Assembly (NCBI RefSeq): GCF_004168285.1
Contig: NZ_SEWF01000009.1
Coordinates: 1-64,000, forward strand
Origin: Emticicia agri
GTDB lineage: Bacteria > Bacteroidota > Bacteroidia > Cytophagales > Spirosomataceae
Reading direction: 5' to 3'
DNA length: 64,000 bases
Shown here: positions 8,199 to 18,600 of the stretch, in pieces
Layout: each line of letters begins with the position of its first letter
How positions within the stretch are numbered: position 1 is the stretch's first letter
Position numbers and translations under genes: made by a program
Notes under the pieces: generated by a model
What the model saw: only the letters and a program-made list of their open reading frames with translations
The model's database searches: none
Told to the model about the DNA's origin: nothing

Positions 8199-8987
8199 AT
8201 GCAATTGTCTATTTATCAGATTGATGCTTTTACAAATAATCTTTTTGGCGGTAACCCTGCCGCTGTTGTTCCATTGAGAGAGTGGTTGTCAGATGCTCTG
8301 ATGCAAAAAATTGCGTTAGAGAATAATCTGTCTGAAACAGCCTTTTTTGTGCCAAAACCTGATGGGTTTCATATCCGTTGGTTTACCCCGACGGTTGAAG
8401 TTGCACTTTGCGGTCATGCTACTTTAGCTGCGGCTTATGTTGTTTTCAATCTGCTTAAATACCCCTCAGATACCATCAGTTTCGACTCGAAAAGCGGGAT
8501 TCTGAAAGTGAAAAAATATGATAAATTATTAGAGTTAGATTTTCCGGTACAAAATGTTTCACTAACTGACCCACCTGACGAGCTTGTTGAGGGTATAGGT
8601 AAAAAACCTTTGGAAGTATATCAGGCCGGAGAAGATTATTTATTGGTTTATGACTCTCAGAATGACATTGAAAACATTTCTCCTGATTTCGGTGTTTTAA
8701 AAAAGGTGGAGATGCGTGGTGCTATTGTTACCTCAAAAGCCAGGTCAAAAAAATTAGATTTCGTTTGTCGGTTTTTTGCTCCTGCGGCAGGTATCGACGA
8801 AGACCCTGTTACAGGTTCAGCCTTTACTAAATTAGCACCGCTCTGGGCTGAGAAATTAGGTAAAAATAAATTTGATGCCGAACAGATTTCTGCCAGAAAA
8901 GGTAGCGTACATTGCGAATTACTTGGCAACAGGGTATTAATTGCCGGACAAGGCAAGGTTTATATGAAGGGCAAAATTACAGTTTAA
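8199..8987 (+). CDS. PhzF-family isomerase/epimerase-like protein
   Basis: 262-residue member of the PhzF/DAP-epimerase-fold family. Hallmarks are 'FGGNPAAVV' near the N-terminus, 'LSETAFF' carrying the catalytic-type Glu, 'CGHATLAAAYV', and 'DPVTGSAF' in the second half-barrel. Family members isomerise small acids; the true phenazine enzyme PhzF acts on 2,3-dihydro-3-hydroxyanthranilate, but no phenazine genes are present, so the substrate here is unknown. It starts 14 bp after gldF and probably closes that operon. Confidence 0.88.
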   Translation: MQLSIYQIDAFTNNLFGGNPAAVVPLREWLSDALMQKIALENNLSETAFFVPKPDGFHIRWFTPTVEVALCGHATLAAAYVVFNLLKYPSDTISFDSKSGILKVKKYDKLLELDFPVQNVSLTDPPDELVEGIGKKPLEVYQAGEDYLLVYDSQNDIENISPDFGVLKKVEMRGAIVTSKARSKKLDFVCRFFAPAAGIDEDPVTGSAFTKLAPLWAEKLGKNKFDAEQISARKGSVHCELLGNRVLIAGQGKVYMKGKITV

Positions 8988-9017
8988 GCTCATTTTCAAA
9001 CATTTCTCCTAAAACAC

Positions 9018-9049
9018 TTGACACCCCCTATACCGATTTATTACCTTTG
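9018..9049 (+). promoter_or_regulatory. Bacteroidota-type promoter for leader ORF and queA
   Basis: A TTG (9018-9020, in TTGACA) is followed 21 bp later by TACCTTTG (9042-9049), close to the Bacteroidota primary-sigma consensus (TTG, about 20 bp, TAnnTTTG). It sits 75 bp upstream of a 20-codon ORF and 134 bp upstream of queA. Confidence 0.6.
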
Positions 9050-9123
9050 CGACCTAAAAAAACGGGGTAATTAATATTTTTTTACCTATATTTCTTCATG
9101 ACGGAAAAACAACATCCCCAGAC

Positions 9124-9186
9124 ATGAAGAAAACCACAAAAATTTTCTGCTTTGATTATGGCAGAAATGGGGAGTCTATAAAATGA
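9124..9186 (+). CDS. Putative 20-codon leader peptide overlapping queA start
   Basis: ATG at 9124 opens a 20-residue frame ('[20 protein letters not shown]') whose stop TGA (9184-9186) overlaps the queA ATG (9183-9185) as ATGA. The product is basic with aromatic residues and resembles no family I know. The overlap would allow translational coupling to queA. It may be chance; no protein-level evidence is available from a single sequence. Confidence 0.35.
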   Translation: MKKTTKIFCFDYGRNGESIK

Positions 9187-10235
9187 AACTTTCAGAATTT
9201 AAATTTGATTTGCCTCACAGCTTGGTAGCCATGTATCCTCACGAACAACGTGACGGAGCTCGTATGATGGTGGTAAATAGAAAAACAAAAAAAATAGAAC
9301 ACAAAATGTTTAAAGATATCGTTGACTATTTTGGAGAAAACGATACTTTAGTAGTAAATGATACCAAGGTTTTTCCTGCCCGCTTGTATGGTTCTAAGGA
9401 AAAAACCGGTGCAAAAATTGAAGTTTTTTTGTTACGTGAACTCAACCGTGAAATGCGTTTATGGGATGTGTTGGTTGACCCGGCAAGAAAAATCAGAGTA
9501 GGTAATAAATTGTATTTTGGAGATAGTGACCTGGTAGCAGAGGTAATAGATAATACTACTTCACGTGGACGTACCATCAGGTTCTTATTTGATGGTTCAC
9601 ATGAAGAAATGATGAAAGCCATCCATGAATTGGGTGAAACTCCACTACCGATTGATGTAATTAAAAGAAAAGTAACCGATCAGGACAGAGAAAGATATCA
9701 GACTATTTTTGCCGATAAAGAAGGTGCAGTGGCAGCACCAACCGCAGGAATGCACTTTACCAGAAATGTGCAACGCCGTATGGAAATTAATGGTGTAAAC
9801 TTCTGCCCGGTTACCTTACATATTGGTATCGGAACCTTCCGTCAGGTTGATGTAGAAGATTTAACTAAACATAAGACAGACTCAGAAAACTTCTTTATTC
9901 CTGCCAAAACCTGTGATATTGTTAATAGTTCAATTGATAAAGAAGGAAAAATCTGTGCTATCGGAACAACAGTGCTGAAAGCATTGGAATCTTCGGTTTC
10001 GGCAAGCAATCATCTGAAACCGATTGATAATGGCTGGACCGATAAATTTATTTTTCCTCCTTACGAATTTAAGATTACAAATGCTTTATTAACTAATTTC
10101 CATTTGCCAGAATCTATTCTTATCATGATGGCCTGTGCTTTTGGTGGTTATGAATTAATCATGAATGCTTACAACGAAGCCATTAAAGAAAAATATAAAT
10201 TCTTTACATACGGTGATGTAATGCTGATTCTCTGA
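9183..10235 (+). CDS. queA: tRNA preQ1(34) S-adenosylmethionine ribosyltransferase-isomerase
   Basis: QueA transfers and rearranges the ribosyl moiety of S-adenosylmethionine onto preQ1 at tRNA position 34, forming epoxyqueuosine. The 350 residues match the family length. Typical features are '[13 protein letters not shown]' at the start, '[17 protein letters not shown]', '[20 protein letters not shown]' then 'GMHFT', and '[12 protein letters not shown]'. The ATG fits the normal family N-terminus. No other queuosine genes lie nearby. A clear promoter and a short leader ORF precede it; a terminator follows at 10260. Confidence 0.95.
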   Translation: MKLSEFKFDLPHSLVAMYPHEQRDGARMMVVNRKTKKIEHKMFKDIVDYFGENDTLVVNDTKVFPARLYGSKEKTGAKIEVFLLRELNREMRLWDVLVDPARKIRVGNKLYFGDSDLVAEVIDNTTSRGRTIRFLFDGSHEEMMKAIHELGETPLPIDVIKRKVTDQDRERYQTIFADKEGAVAAPTAGMHFTRNVQRRMEINGVNFCPVTLHIGIGTFRQVDVEDLTKHKTDSENFFIPAKTCDIVNSSIDKEGKICAIGTTVLKALESSVSASNHLKPIDNGWTDKFIFPPYEFKITNALLTNFHLPESILIMMACAFGGYELIMNAYNEAIKEKYKFFTYGDVMLIL

Positions 10236-10258
10236 TAAATAGCATCATCTTTATTCAG

Positions 10259-10296
10259 AAACCGGGAAATGAATGTTTTCATTTCTCGGTTTTGTT
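10259..10296 (+). terminator. Rho-independent terminator after queA
   Basis: Left arm AACCGGGAAATGAA (10260-10273) pairs with TTCATTTCTCGGTT (10278-10291) with one G-U pair and a TGTT loop, then T-rich sequence. It separates queA from ispD. Confidence 0.8.
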
Positions 10297-10321
10297 TATA
10301 ATCTAATCTTGTTTCAATTTT

Positions 10322-11008
10322 ATGGAAGTACAGAAATATGCAGTGTTGGTTGCAGGTGGTAGCGGTAGCCGGATGGGTAGCGAGGTGCCAAAACAGTTTC
10401 TTCCTTTGGCAGGTAAACCTATTTTATTACATACCATTGAGCAATTTCTGAAAATTGATAACATTCAGATTATTTTGGTATTGCCCGAAAAAGACATTGC
10501 CTACTGGCAGGAAATCGGAGCAAATCAATCTGTTGCTACTGCTTATCATCAATCTATTACAATTGTTACAGGTGGGAAGAGCAGGTTTCTGTCTGTAAAA
10601 AACGGACTTGCCCATGTGGAAGAAAATAGCCTCGTAGCCGTGCATGATGGGGTAAGACCTCTGGTGAGCAAAGAAATAATTGAGCGGTCGTATAAAGTGG
10701 CAGAGCAAATGGGCAATGCCGTAACCAGTGTTCAGCTAAAAGATTCAATTCGTGAGGTAGGAGAGAACCAGCAGAATCATGCGGTGGAAAGAACCAGATT
10801 CCGGTTGATGCAAACCCCTCAAACCTTTCGTTCAGACATCATAAAAAAGGCGTTTAACGTAGAAGAACAAGGTTTTTTTACTGACTGTGCCAGCGTACTT
10901 GAATTTGCAGGATATACCATCAATCTGATTGATGGGTCTTACGAAAATATAAAAGTAACTACGTCTGAAGACCTCATTATAGCCGAAGCTCTCTTGAAAA
11001 ACAAATAG
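10322..11008 (+). CDS. ispD: 2-C-methyl-D-erythritol 4-phosphate cytidylyltransferase
   Basis: Third enzyme of the MEP isoprenoid pathway, making CDP-ME from MEP and CTP. The nucleotide-binding N-terminus 'AGGSGSRMGSEVPKQFLPL', the substrate motif 'VHDGVRPLVSKEII', 'QTPQTFRSD' and C-terminal 'GSYENIKVTTSEDL' are all present; 228 residues is standard. It begins after the queA terminator and ends 3 bp from the convergent lipoprotein gene, so it is probably a single-gene unit. Confidence 0.95.
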   Translation: MEVQKYAVLVAGGSGSRMGSEVPKQFLPLAGKPILLHTIEQFLKIDNIQIILVLPEKDIAYWQEIGANQSVATAYHQSITIVTGGKSRFLSVKNGLAHVEENSLVAVHDGVRPLVSKEIIERSYKVAEQMGNAVTSVQLKDSIREVGENQQNHAVERTRFRLMQTPQTFRSDIIKKAFNVEEQGFFTDCASVLEFAGYTINLIDGSYENIKVTTSEDLIIAEALLKNK

Positions 11009-11011
11009 ACT

Positions 11012-11812
11012 TTACTGGCAATTGTAAGCGAAAGTTGAAATATTGGTAACCGTACTTGACAAATCTTCCCGCAAGATTTTTATTGTTTCAGGGAATCCTT
11101 TTTCATTATAGGTCAGTTCTCTTCTGGTTCTAAGATTCTCCGCTTCTTTAAATTCAGTCCGGTCAAATTGATAAATTTTAGAAGAAACAATATTATGGTC
11201 GCCATAAGGGAGGAATGTATTAAGCGGGCGGATAATCCAGTAAAATTTAATGGCTTGCACGCCTTCAAAGAAATTGCGTTTATCGTCAAAAGTATGTAAA
11301 GTTATAGTTGGATTAGTGCCTAAGTCAGACCTATAGATATAAGAAGGATTACCCTGCTTGTCATACTCAATGCTTCTGTTTACCCCTAACAAATATCGGC
11401 TTATAATCTCAATGGGTCGGTTTCTGTCGTCATATTTTACTTCAACTTCGTCTTCGATACCTCCATTGACTGTCTGCACAATTCTCGTAGCATTGCCTTT
11501 GTTGTCAAAACTGGCATCGTATCTTTTGATTCTTGCGGGATTGGCTTCATCTCTTGCGGCTTTTACCTGACCGTTTGAGTTGTATTCAAAAAAAACGATG
11601 GCTTTGTTAAGCGTGTCTTTATTGACAGTAATATCAAAACTAAATAGTTTTTCTATTCTGCCGTCTTTCAGTGTCAGATAATCATAATGAAAACTCTTAC
11701 TGAGGGGGTTTTCCTGAACAAATTTCTCCAACCGACAAGTGTCTATCTCTTCATTTTTCCGACACGAAGAGAGTATAATCAGAAGAATAAACGGTAATAG
11801 TCTGCTTTTCAT
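11012..11812 (-). CDS. Predicted lipoprotein of unknown function
   Basis: 266 residues. The N-terminus 'MKSRLLPFILLIILSSCRKN' is a lipoprotein signal with lipobox Cys17. The mature part is beta-rich with repeated short motifs such as 'FEYNSNGQ', 'KYDDRNRPIEI' and 'EYDKQGNPSYI', reminiscent of YD/RHS-like or DUF4595-type beta-strand repeats in Bacteroidota lipoproteins; I do not claim a specific family. It starts 1 bp after the SDR gene's stop, so the two are co-transcribed. It probably faces the periplasm or cell surface. Confidence 0.7.
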   Translation of the reverse strand: MKSRLLPFILLIILSSCRKNEEIDTCRLEKFVQENPLSKSFHYDYLTLKDGRIEKLFSFDITVNKDTLNKAIVFFEYNSNGQVKAARDEANPARIKRYDASFDNKGNATRIVQTVNGGIEDEVEVKYDDRNRPIEIISRYLLGVNRSIEYDKQGNPSYIYRSDLGTNPTITLHTFDDKRNFFEGVQAIKFYWIIRPLNTFLPYGDHNIVSSKIYQFDRTEFKEAENLRTRRELTYNEKGFPETIKILREDLSSTVTNISTFAYNCQ

Positions 11813-11813
11813 A

Positions 11814-12530
11814 TCAGAAAATTTTTTTGAAAACCCATTCGGGAGATAATTTCATCAAAATTGCCAATAAAAAATACCTTTTCGTAATATACGCCACATT
11901 TTTTTTAGCCTCAATGGCATCGGCAATCTGTTGTGCGGCTTTTTCAGGTGTCGCTACCCAGAACATTCCTTTATTTTGTTTGGTCATTTCGGTGTCCACA
12001 AAGCCGGGGCGAATATCTGTAATCGGAATGTGATGTATATATTTGGCAGACCTTAATCTGAGCCCCTGCATATAGTTGGAAATAAAGGCTTTTGAGGCAT
12101 GATATTCGGGTGCATAGGCGCTACCTTTCAAAGCAGCTAATGATGAGATACCTATGATATGCCCACCGCCCTTGCTTTTAAAATACTGATAAGCCCATTG
12201 AGCAATGGCTACAAACCCTCTTACATTAATGTCAATGGTTTTTATTTCTTCTTCAAAACTTGCTTTTCCGAAGCCAACACCCGCATTGATGATAACTTTG
12301 TCGAAACCTCCGTTTTTATCTGCCAAGTCCTGTATAATTCTTCTCGCATTGTCAATATCGGCTACGTCCATTGCACTCGTATGTATTTTCTTATCAGGAT
12401 ATAATCTTTGTATTTCTCCTAAAAGTTCAGTTCTTCTACCGGTAACAGTTACTTCGTGGCCTTGGCTGATGTATAGTTCAGCCAGGGCTTTACCAATACC
12501 TGTGGTAGCGCCTATAATAATAATTTTCAT
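11814..12530 (-). CDS. Short-chain dehydrogenase/reductase (SDR)
   Basis: 238-residue classical SDR. The Rossmann motif 'IIGATTGIGKALAELY' binds NAD(P); 'NAGVG' follows; the catalytic Ser is in 'GISSLAA' and the Tyr/Lys pair in 'YHASKAF'. Ser-Arg residues after the first strand ('VTGRRTE') suggest NADP preference. Substrate unknown. It is the first gene of a two-gene unit with the lipoprotein and lies downstream of the sprA terminator. Confidence 0.88.
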   Translation of the reverse strand: MKIIIIGATTGIGKALAELYISQGHEVTVTGRRTELLGEIQRLYPDKKIHTSAMDVADIDNARRIIQDLADKNGGFDKVIINAGVGFGKASFEEEIKTIDINVRGFVAIAQWAYQYFKSKGGGHIIGISSLAALKGSAYAPEYHASKAFISNYMQGLRLRSAKYIHHIPITDIRPGFVDTEMTKQNKGMFWVATPEKAAQQIADAIEAKKNVAYITKRYFLLAILMKLSPEWVFKKIF

Positions 12531-12544
12531 CAGTTGAATGAGAT

Positions 12545-12584
12545 AAAAAACAGAGGGTTAACACATTGTTGCATTAACCCTCTA
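12545..12584 (-). terminator. Rho-independent terminator after sprA
   Basis: AGAGGGTTAA (12552-12561) pairs with TTAACCCTCT (12574-12583); read on the minus strand the stem is followed by a TTTTTT run (12545-12550). It closes the sprA transcript. Confidence 0.85.
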
Positions 12585-12605
12585 ATATAAGGAATAATTT
12601 AAACC

Positions 12606-15600
12606 TTATTGATCTGATAAACTGAATCTTACGTTGATACCTCCGGTGGTGGTTTTTCTCGGATACGAGAAGTTGGTTACAAACGGTGTATTGTTCATGT
12701 GGTCAACATAGAAATTCAACAATACTCTTTTGTTGACCTGATAGGTAATTCTTGGCCCCCATTGCAGGTTATAATTCCCTTGTGTGGGTTGTGGGTCTCC
12801 ATCCAGACGTCGCTGAATGGCTTTTACATCACGAATAGTAAAGGCAAACTGTAAATTCAAATCATTTTTAAGCGTAATTACTTTACCATCACGACCTCTT
12901 AAGGGGAGTTTTACGCCACTTTTCTTAAAACCAAAATTAAATACAAAGTCAGAACTGCTATATTCGGCTACCTGAGAGTTAGATAAGTTTAAGCCTGCTC
13001 TGCGCTCTCTGTTCCAGTCAAATCTACCAGTAATTTTGCTTTTGGTCGTAAACTGAACCCCAATAAAAGGCTGGAACTTTTCTTCTAAGGTGATGGTACT
13101 CATCACAAATACCGGAATAAACTGCGCCTGGTTATTTCTTAAATTGGCTATAGGATAGCCCTGCATCATCAGATTAACCATTGCTTCACCATAATCTAAT
13201 GACGAGGTAAAATTACCAACGCTATAGGTTGAAGTATAACTATGGCTGATAGAGATTGAACTGAACATCTTGTTGAATGGTGCTAAATTAGCTAATCCAC
13301 TGTAATCTATCCGCCAGTTAGGCATCGGGAAACGGAAGCTCTTTGAAAATGGGAATTTATTCAGGTCTAAACTGGTTCCTTTGCCGCTATACGCTGCAAT
13401 AAAAGCCGGTACAAGCACATCCTGAGAATTTTTATCATATACCCCTTCTTTATTCGGATTCATGGCCGTGAGCTTATTGACAAAAAACTGACGATACTCA
13501 CGCATTTTCTCAAAAATATCATAATGATAATTGTTCTTGATATCCTCTTTGTCCATTCGGGCAAAGAAAGTTCTGAACGACCAGAATGAAGTACTGAAAT
13601 TACCATTTCTGACCGGGCTTGAACTGGTGTATCTGCCGAGCGAATCAACGAGATAATATTCCTGATAACTATCGCCTCTGCTAAAGTTACCACTGATCTG
13701 CATCCTGAAATCCTTGAATGGCTCAATAGTTGTCCGGTAGCTGAATTTTTTCTGTTTGGTTTGTACAAACGGCTGTGTCTGAACCTTTGTCTTGGATAAC
13801 CAGCCCTTGGCTGCTGCATATTCCTGAAAGTTACCATTGACCCGTTTAAAATCACCCTCGGTTGTATATTGGTTACCCAACACAAAACCCAGCCCGGGTG
13901 CACCTTCAGGACTCAGACCAAAAAACTTAGGAGAGGGCATAAAGCCGGGCAGAATGGTTGTTTCTACAATAGAATAATCATAATCTATACCTCGAACAGC
14001 CATCAGGAATCTCGTAAATGCTTTGGCAATATTACTTGGGGGAATTTCAATATTTTCATCATCGCCCGGATTACGGGTAAATCTCTTCTTTTCAGCGTTC
14101 GGACTATTGGCAAATTTCAGGTACTTTACTTTATTGTATAACTTTATAAAGTCAATTTTCCCTCTGATACCTCTGTCTCTTCCGTTTCTGATGGTATTAC
14201 CAAACGGAATTGAGTCTTCGTCCATGATATTCAACGCAATGGCCTGATACCCAAAATTGTTGTTATATTTAGCATCAGCCGTAATCCAGTCGAGCAAGAA
14301 AAACTTATCTAAAGGCAAACGATAGGTAAAGCGCATTTCCTGATTGAAGTTCTTCGCTCTACCCAGACTAAGGATATTTCTCCGAAGGTCTTTTGCTTTG
14401 TCTTCTGTATTAATATCGCCATAAGGCTCATCAACTATGGCATTCATAGTGGCAGTATAATTGAACAGAATGCTTTTTGTCAGGTTCCATTGCAAGTCGT
14501 ACTGACGGTTCATTAAGAAATATTTCTCAAAATAGGGGAGAACTCCTTCGGTGGTTAAATCTGAATTTCTTAACAATGTTCGGGCAAAACTTTTATCAAA
14601 GTCGGTTCTGAATGCCATTACTGTCGGTATCGGTGACAGATTGAAGTCTTTGAGCCAATATAAAAATGGCCGCTCCAGACTTTTGTTGTTCTTGAATGGT
14701 TCCCAGATAACTTGCTTGGGTTGATATTGATACGTAAAGCCACCTTTATACTGATTGAGTGAATAATCATCAATCAATATATTACTGCGGTTTACATTAT
14801 TCTGTGCATAAGTAAACGAAAAGTTTTCAATATCATAAAAATGCGGCAATGCGCCTTCCTTGGTTTTTATTTTTCTGACATTGGAGAAGTTGAACCCTTT
14901 GCGTATGCTGTTATCAATTACCATGCGCCTGTAAGCCTCTCGCCTGATGGGGTCTTCAATATTATTGAGTGCATTTTCAAGCGGCATATCCGGGTCAAGC
15001 GGATTAAAGTGTGGCGTAACTGTCTGCTGGTCAAAGTTGACAAAGAAAGGAATTTTCAGCCCCCAGTTTTCAGGGAAAAACTTGTCTAACTCAATATTAG
15101 AAGCTACGCCGATTCCTTTGCCTGTCTCACGGGCTCTTTCAGATATTTTGTCCTGAACTCCGCCAAAGCCAAAAGTTTTCAGGTTGGCATTTATGGCTAC
15201 TGTGGCAATATCTGCCAGTTTGATATTGGCTGCCAAAAGCCCCGCATCGCCTGATGTCTGGTCAAATCCATAGGCTCTGAATTCGTCTAACCAAACCGTA
15301 TAAGTATTGGGTTGCTCATCAGGAGATTTAGGATTTCGTAGCCCTAACATAACGGTAAGTACCGCACTTAAATCAGGATTCCCCAATACTGTTATCTTAT
15401 AGTTGTTTCCATCGGTTCCGTCTTCCATAGTACCAACGGCAGTACCCGAATAAGGAACTGTTATATTCACAGCCTTGCGATTCCTTTCGCCTTTCAGCGC
15501 CACAAGGTCTTGCAGGGCAACATCTATAAAGTTCTCTTTAGGCCAGATTACATTTTCATCTATTGAGCCATTCGGCGTAAGTTTTAACTGCGGAATTTCA

Positions 15601-18600
15601 ATTTCATAGTAGTGCTGGCTCAAATCGGTGCCGATTCTGATAAATGCACCCCCTACAGTTCTCTCATCATTCGCTTCATTTTCGGCATGGATAAATAATC
15701 TTAATCGCTTGTAATTGATCATATCTACCCGTGTGTTGCGGAAAACACCTCTTGAATCGCCATCACGCAGGTTAGTAACTGCCAATGACATGGATTGCTC
15801 GTTGAATTTTACGTTGAATTGCTGTTGGGTAATATCCTGATCTCTGATGAATCCCGGAGGGACTTTATAAGGGGTTTTGCCTTCTTTGATATTACAGTTC
15901 TGACCGTCGTCTGCGCAACCGTTTTCTTCTATACTCACCACACCCATTTTGAATTTGGCATCATACGGCTCAGGTACTTCGGTTAGTCCGGTTTGTGTCA
16001 GGCTTTTGTCATAAATACGGTATTGGTTCGATTCTAATTGGAGTGAAGCAAAACGCAAAACAACCGGCTGCTGGAACTCGGTCAGCACCATACGCATGAA
16101 ACGAATGGATTTGAAACCATTAATATCACCGAATTTACGGGTAAACTGTTTGACAGGCACACGGAATAAATACCACGTAGCTTGTGTACCGGGAACTGTA
16201 ACCTGGTCAACTATAAAACCATTGCCGACTCCCAGTCGGTTTGGTTGTAAATCTATTTCATACTCATAATAGTTCTCTACATCGTTAATAGTATTATCAG
16301 CATTAATGTCTTCTTTATCAGGCGTTACCGAGTTAGCCAGTGTAGGGCTGGTGGTTGAACTGGTATTACTTTGCGGAGAGTTATTTTCGACACCGAGATA
16401 GTTTTTAAAACGCTCAACTAATGATTGTGATGAGGTAAAACTGGGGTCTGTAAAGAATTTAAAATCATCGGCTGATGGGTCTCTTTCTGCATTTGTTCTT
16501 GCAGCTGGGCTAATTGTTTCAAGAAATCTTTTGATGTGTGGGAAATTTCTTTCCTGCTCGTTGTTCAATCCGTCCAAACCTACATCTTGCTTTTCTCTTG
16601 AGCCCGGCTGGTTATCAAAAGCATCGGTCATGAACTGTATTTTGGGTACCAAACCCCACTGTGTCTGGTCTGGTTTCGACTGGTCAGATACTGCTTCATT
16701 GGCAGGAAGACCATTTTCAAAACTATTTCTGCCATCAGGGATAAAATCTTCTGAAATATCACCTAACTGGAATCTTAGTTTACCACCGGTGGTGTTAGCT
16801 TTATTCCCATTTGGAGAGCCGTCTCTTACCACGTCTTTAAACGGGTCAAGCATCCAGAAAGTAAGGTATTCGGTATTGGCATTATCAAAATCATTATCGG
16901 CTGTAATACCGCGCATAATCGAACCAAAGTTTTGCCTCGGGTTATTATTCAAATATCCATCATTGGTCAGGTTAGGGTTATAGTTATACATCCCTCTTTC
17001 TGATGGGAAGTAAGACACATCTAATACATTGACAGGGACTGATTCGCTGAAAGTAGGAATCGAACGACCGGGAAATATCTGTAATGGGCTGAATGCTCTT
17101 TCGTACAGGTTATTATTGGCTGCTTCCTGTACTTCCGGCGGTAATACATTCCCTTCGCCACCACCGAACCCACCATCAAAGTAAGTAGTCTGGTCAACCG
17201 TATAAACCGACATTTTAGCTCTTCTGAAATTGTAATCGTATCCTATACCCGTTCCACGGAAAGATTCAGGAGCACTACCCGGGCGCCATCTGTTTGGCTG
17301 ACGGGTAAGGTCGTTAATGTTCCGGGTAGCTTCAAAATCATCAATCATGGCATTGCCATTTATACGCTTGTTATTTACCGAAGGAAAAAGTTTGGCATAC
17401 TCGGCAGTAAACTGGATTGATGACATTTCTTTGGTTTGTAGCAACGGAAGTGCATCTAACATTCGTGTCAGGAATCTGGCATCTTTGCGGTAGTTTACAT
17501 CCAACCCGACAATCGTATTATTAACAGGCTCCTGCCCGATGGCAATACGGGTCATAAATGCCGGAGTACTTTCTCGCAGGGTCATGGCAGTAGCACCAAT
17601 ATGAATATCTTTGCTCAGGTTATAGTCTAACCTTGTTCCCAACATCATTCTGATTTGCGTGTTAAACAAATCGGGGCGTTCCCACTCAATTCTAATCTGA
17701 CGGGCTGAGTTAAGCACACTCTGATTAATAATTTTGATTTTCCCTAATTGTGTGTCAATGATATAATCGGCTCCTTCCGATAACTGTACTCCACCTGCAA
17801 AAATTCTGACTGACTGGCCTGATGCGCCTAATGGTAGCATAATTTCAGATGAATTACTGGCTTGCAAACTACCTCTGATAAAAAACTTATTTTTGGTAGT
17901 TACCTGTTGGGCATCTGCCAAGGTAGTCCGGTATAATTCATTGAATACGTATTTATCTTTGAGTATCTGCTCGTCTGTACCAAATTTGGAAGCTAAATGG
18001 GAACCGAATGGTTCAAGTACCGGGAAAATAAGTTTTCCGAGTTTGGCATCGATGGTGATGTCTTCTATAAAGTCAAAATTCCCATCGCCACCGGGTTGAG
18101 GGTCATTATTCGGGTTCAGATTATCGAGATTCATGACCCTTACCAAAGGTACATCTTTCAAGGTTCTTCCTTCCTGTAAGTTGGGGTTATCGATACCTGT
18201 ACGGTCGTCTTTATAAATAACTCTTAACTGAAACCCTTGTTTTCCTACGCCCGGCACGCCCAACGAATAGATGTTTTTCATCATCAAATCCCACATAGGG
18301 GCATTGGTACGATTACGGATAGTAGAAGATTTAAGCAATTTCAGCATAATTGCTTCATTCTCCGGACGAATTGAATAGTCTTCTGTTAGCTCACCCACTT
18401 TATAATTCTGCCCGTTGTAGGTATATTCATAAGCAACTGCCAGAATTTCATCGTTACGAAGTGGGGTAATTAAGGAGATATAACCTAATTCGGAGTTAAA
18501 TTTAAACTCACGTTCTGTCAGACGTTTGGCACCTCGCAGGATTTCATAATCAATCCCTTTTTTCAGATTTAATGAAGCCAAAGCGGCTGATGAGGTGGTA

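Noticed and set aside
13460-13903. 147-residue ORF inside sprA
   Set aside because: Same strand, different frame of sprA; Arg/Ser/His-rich composition typical of out-of-frame translation.
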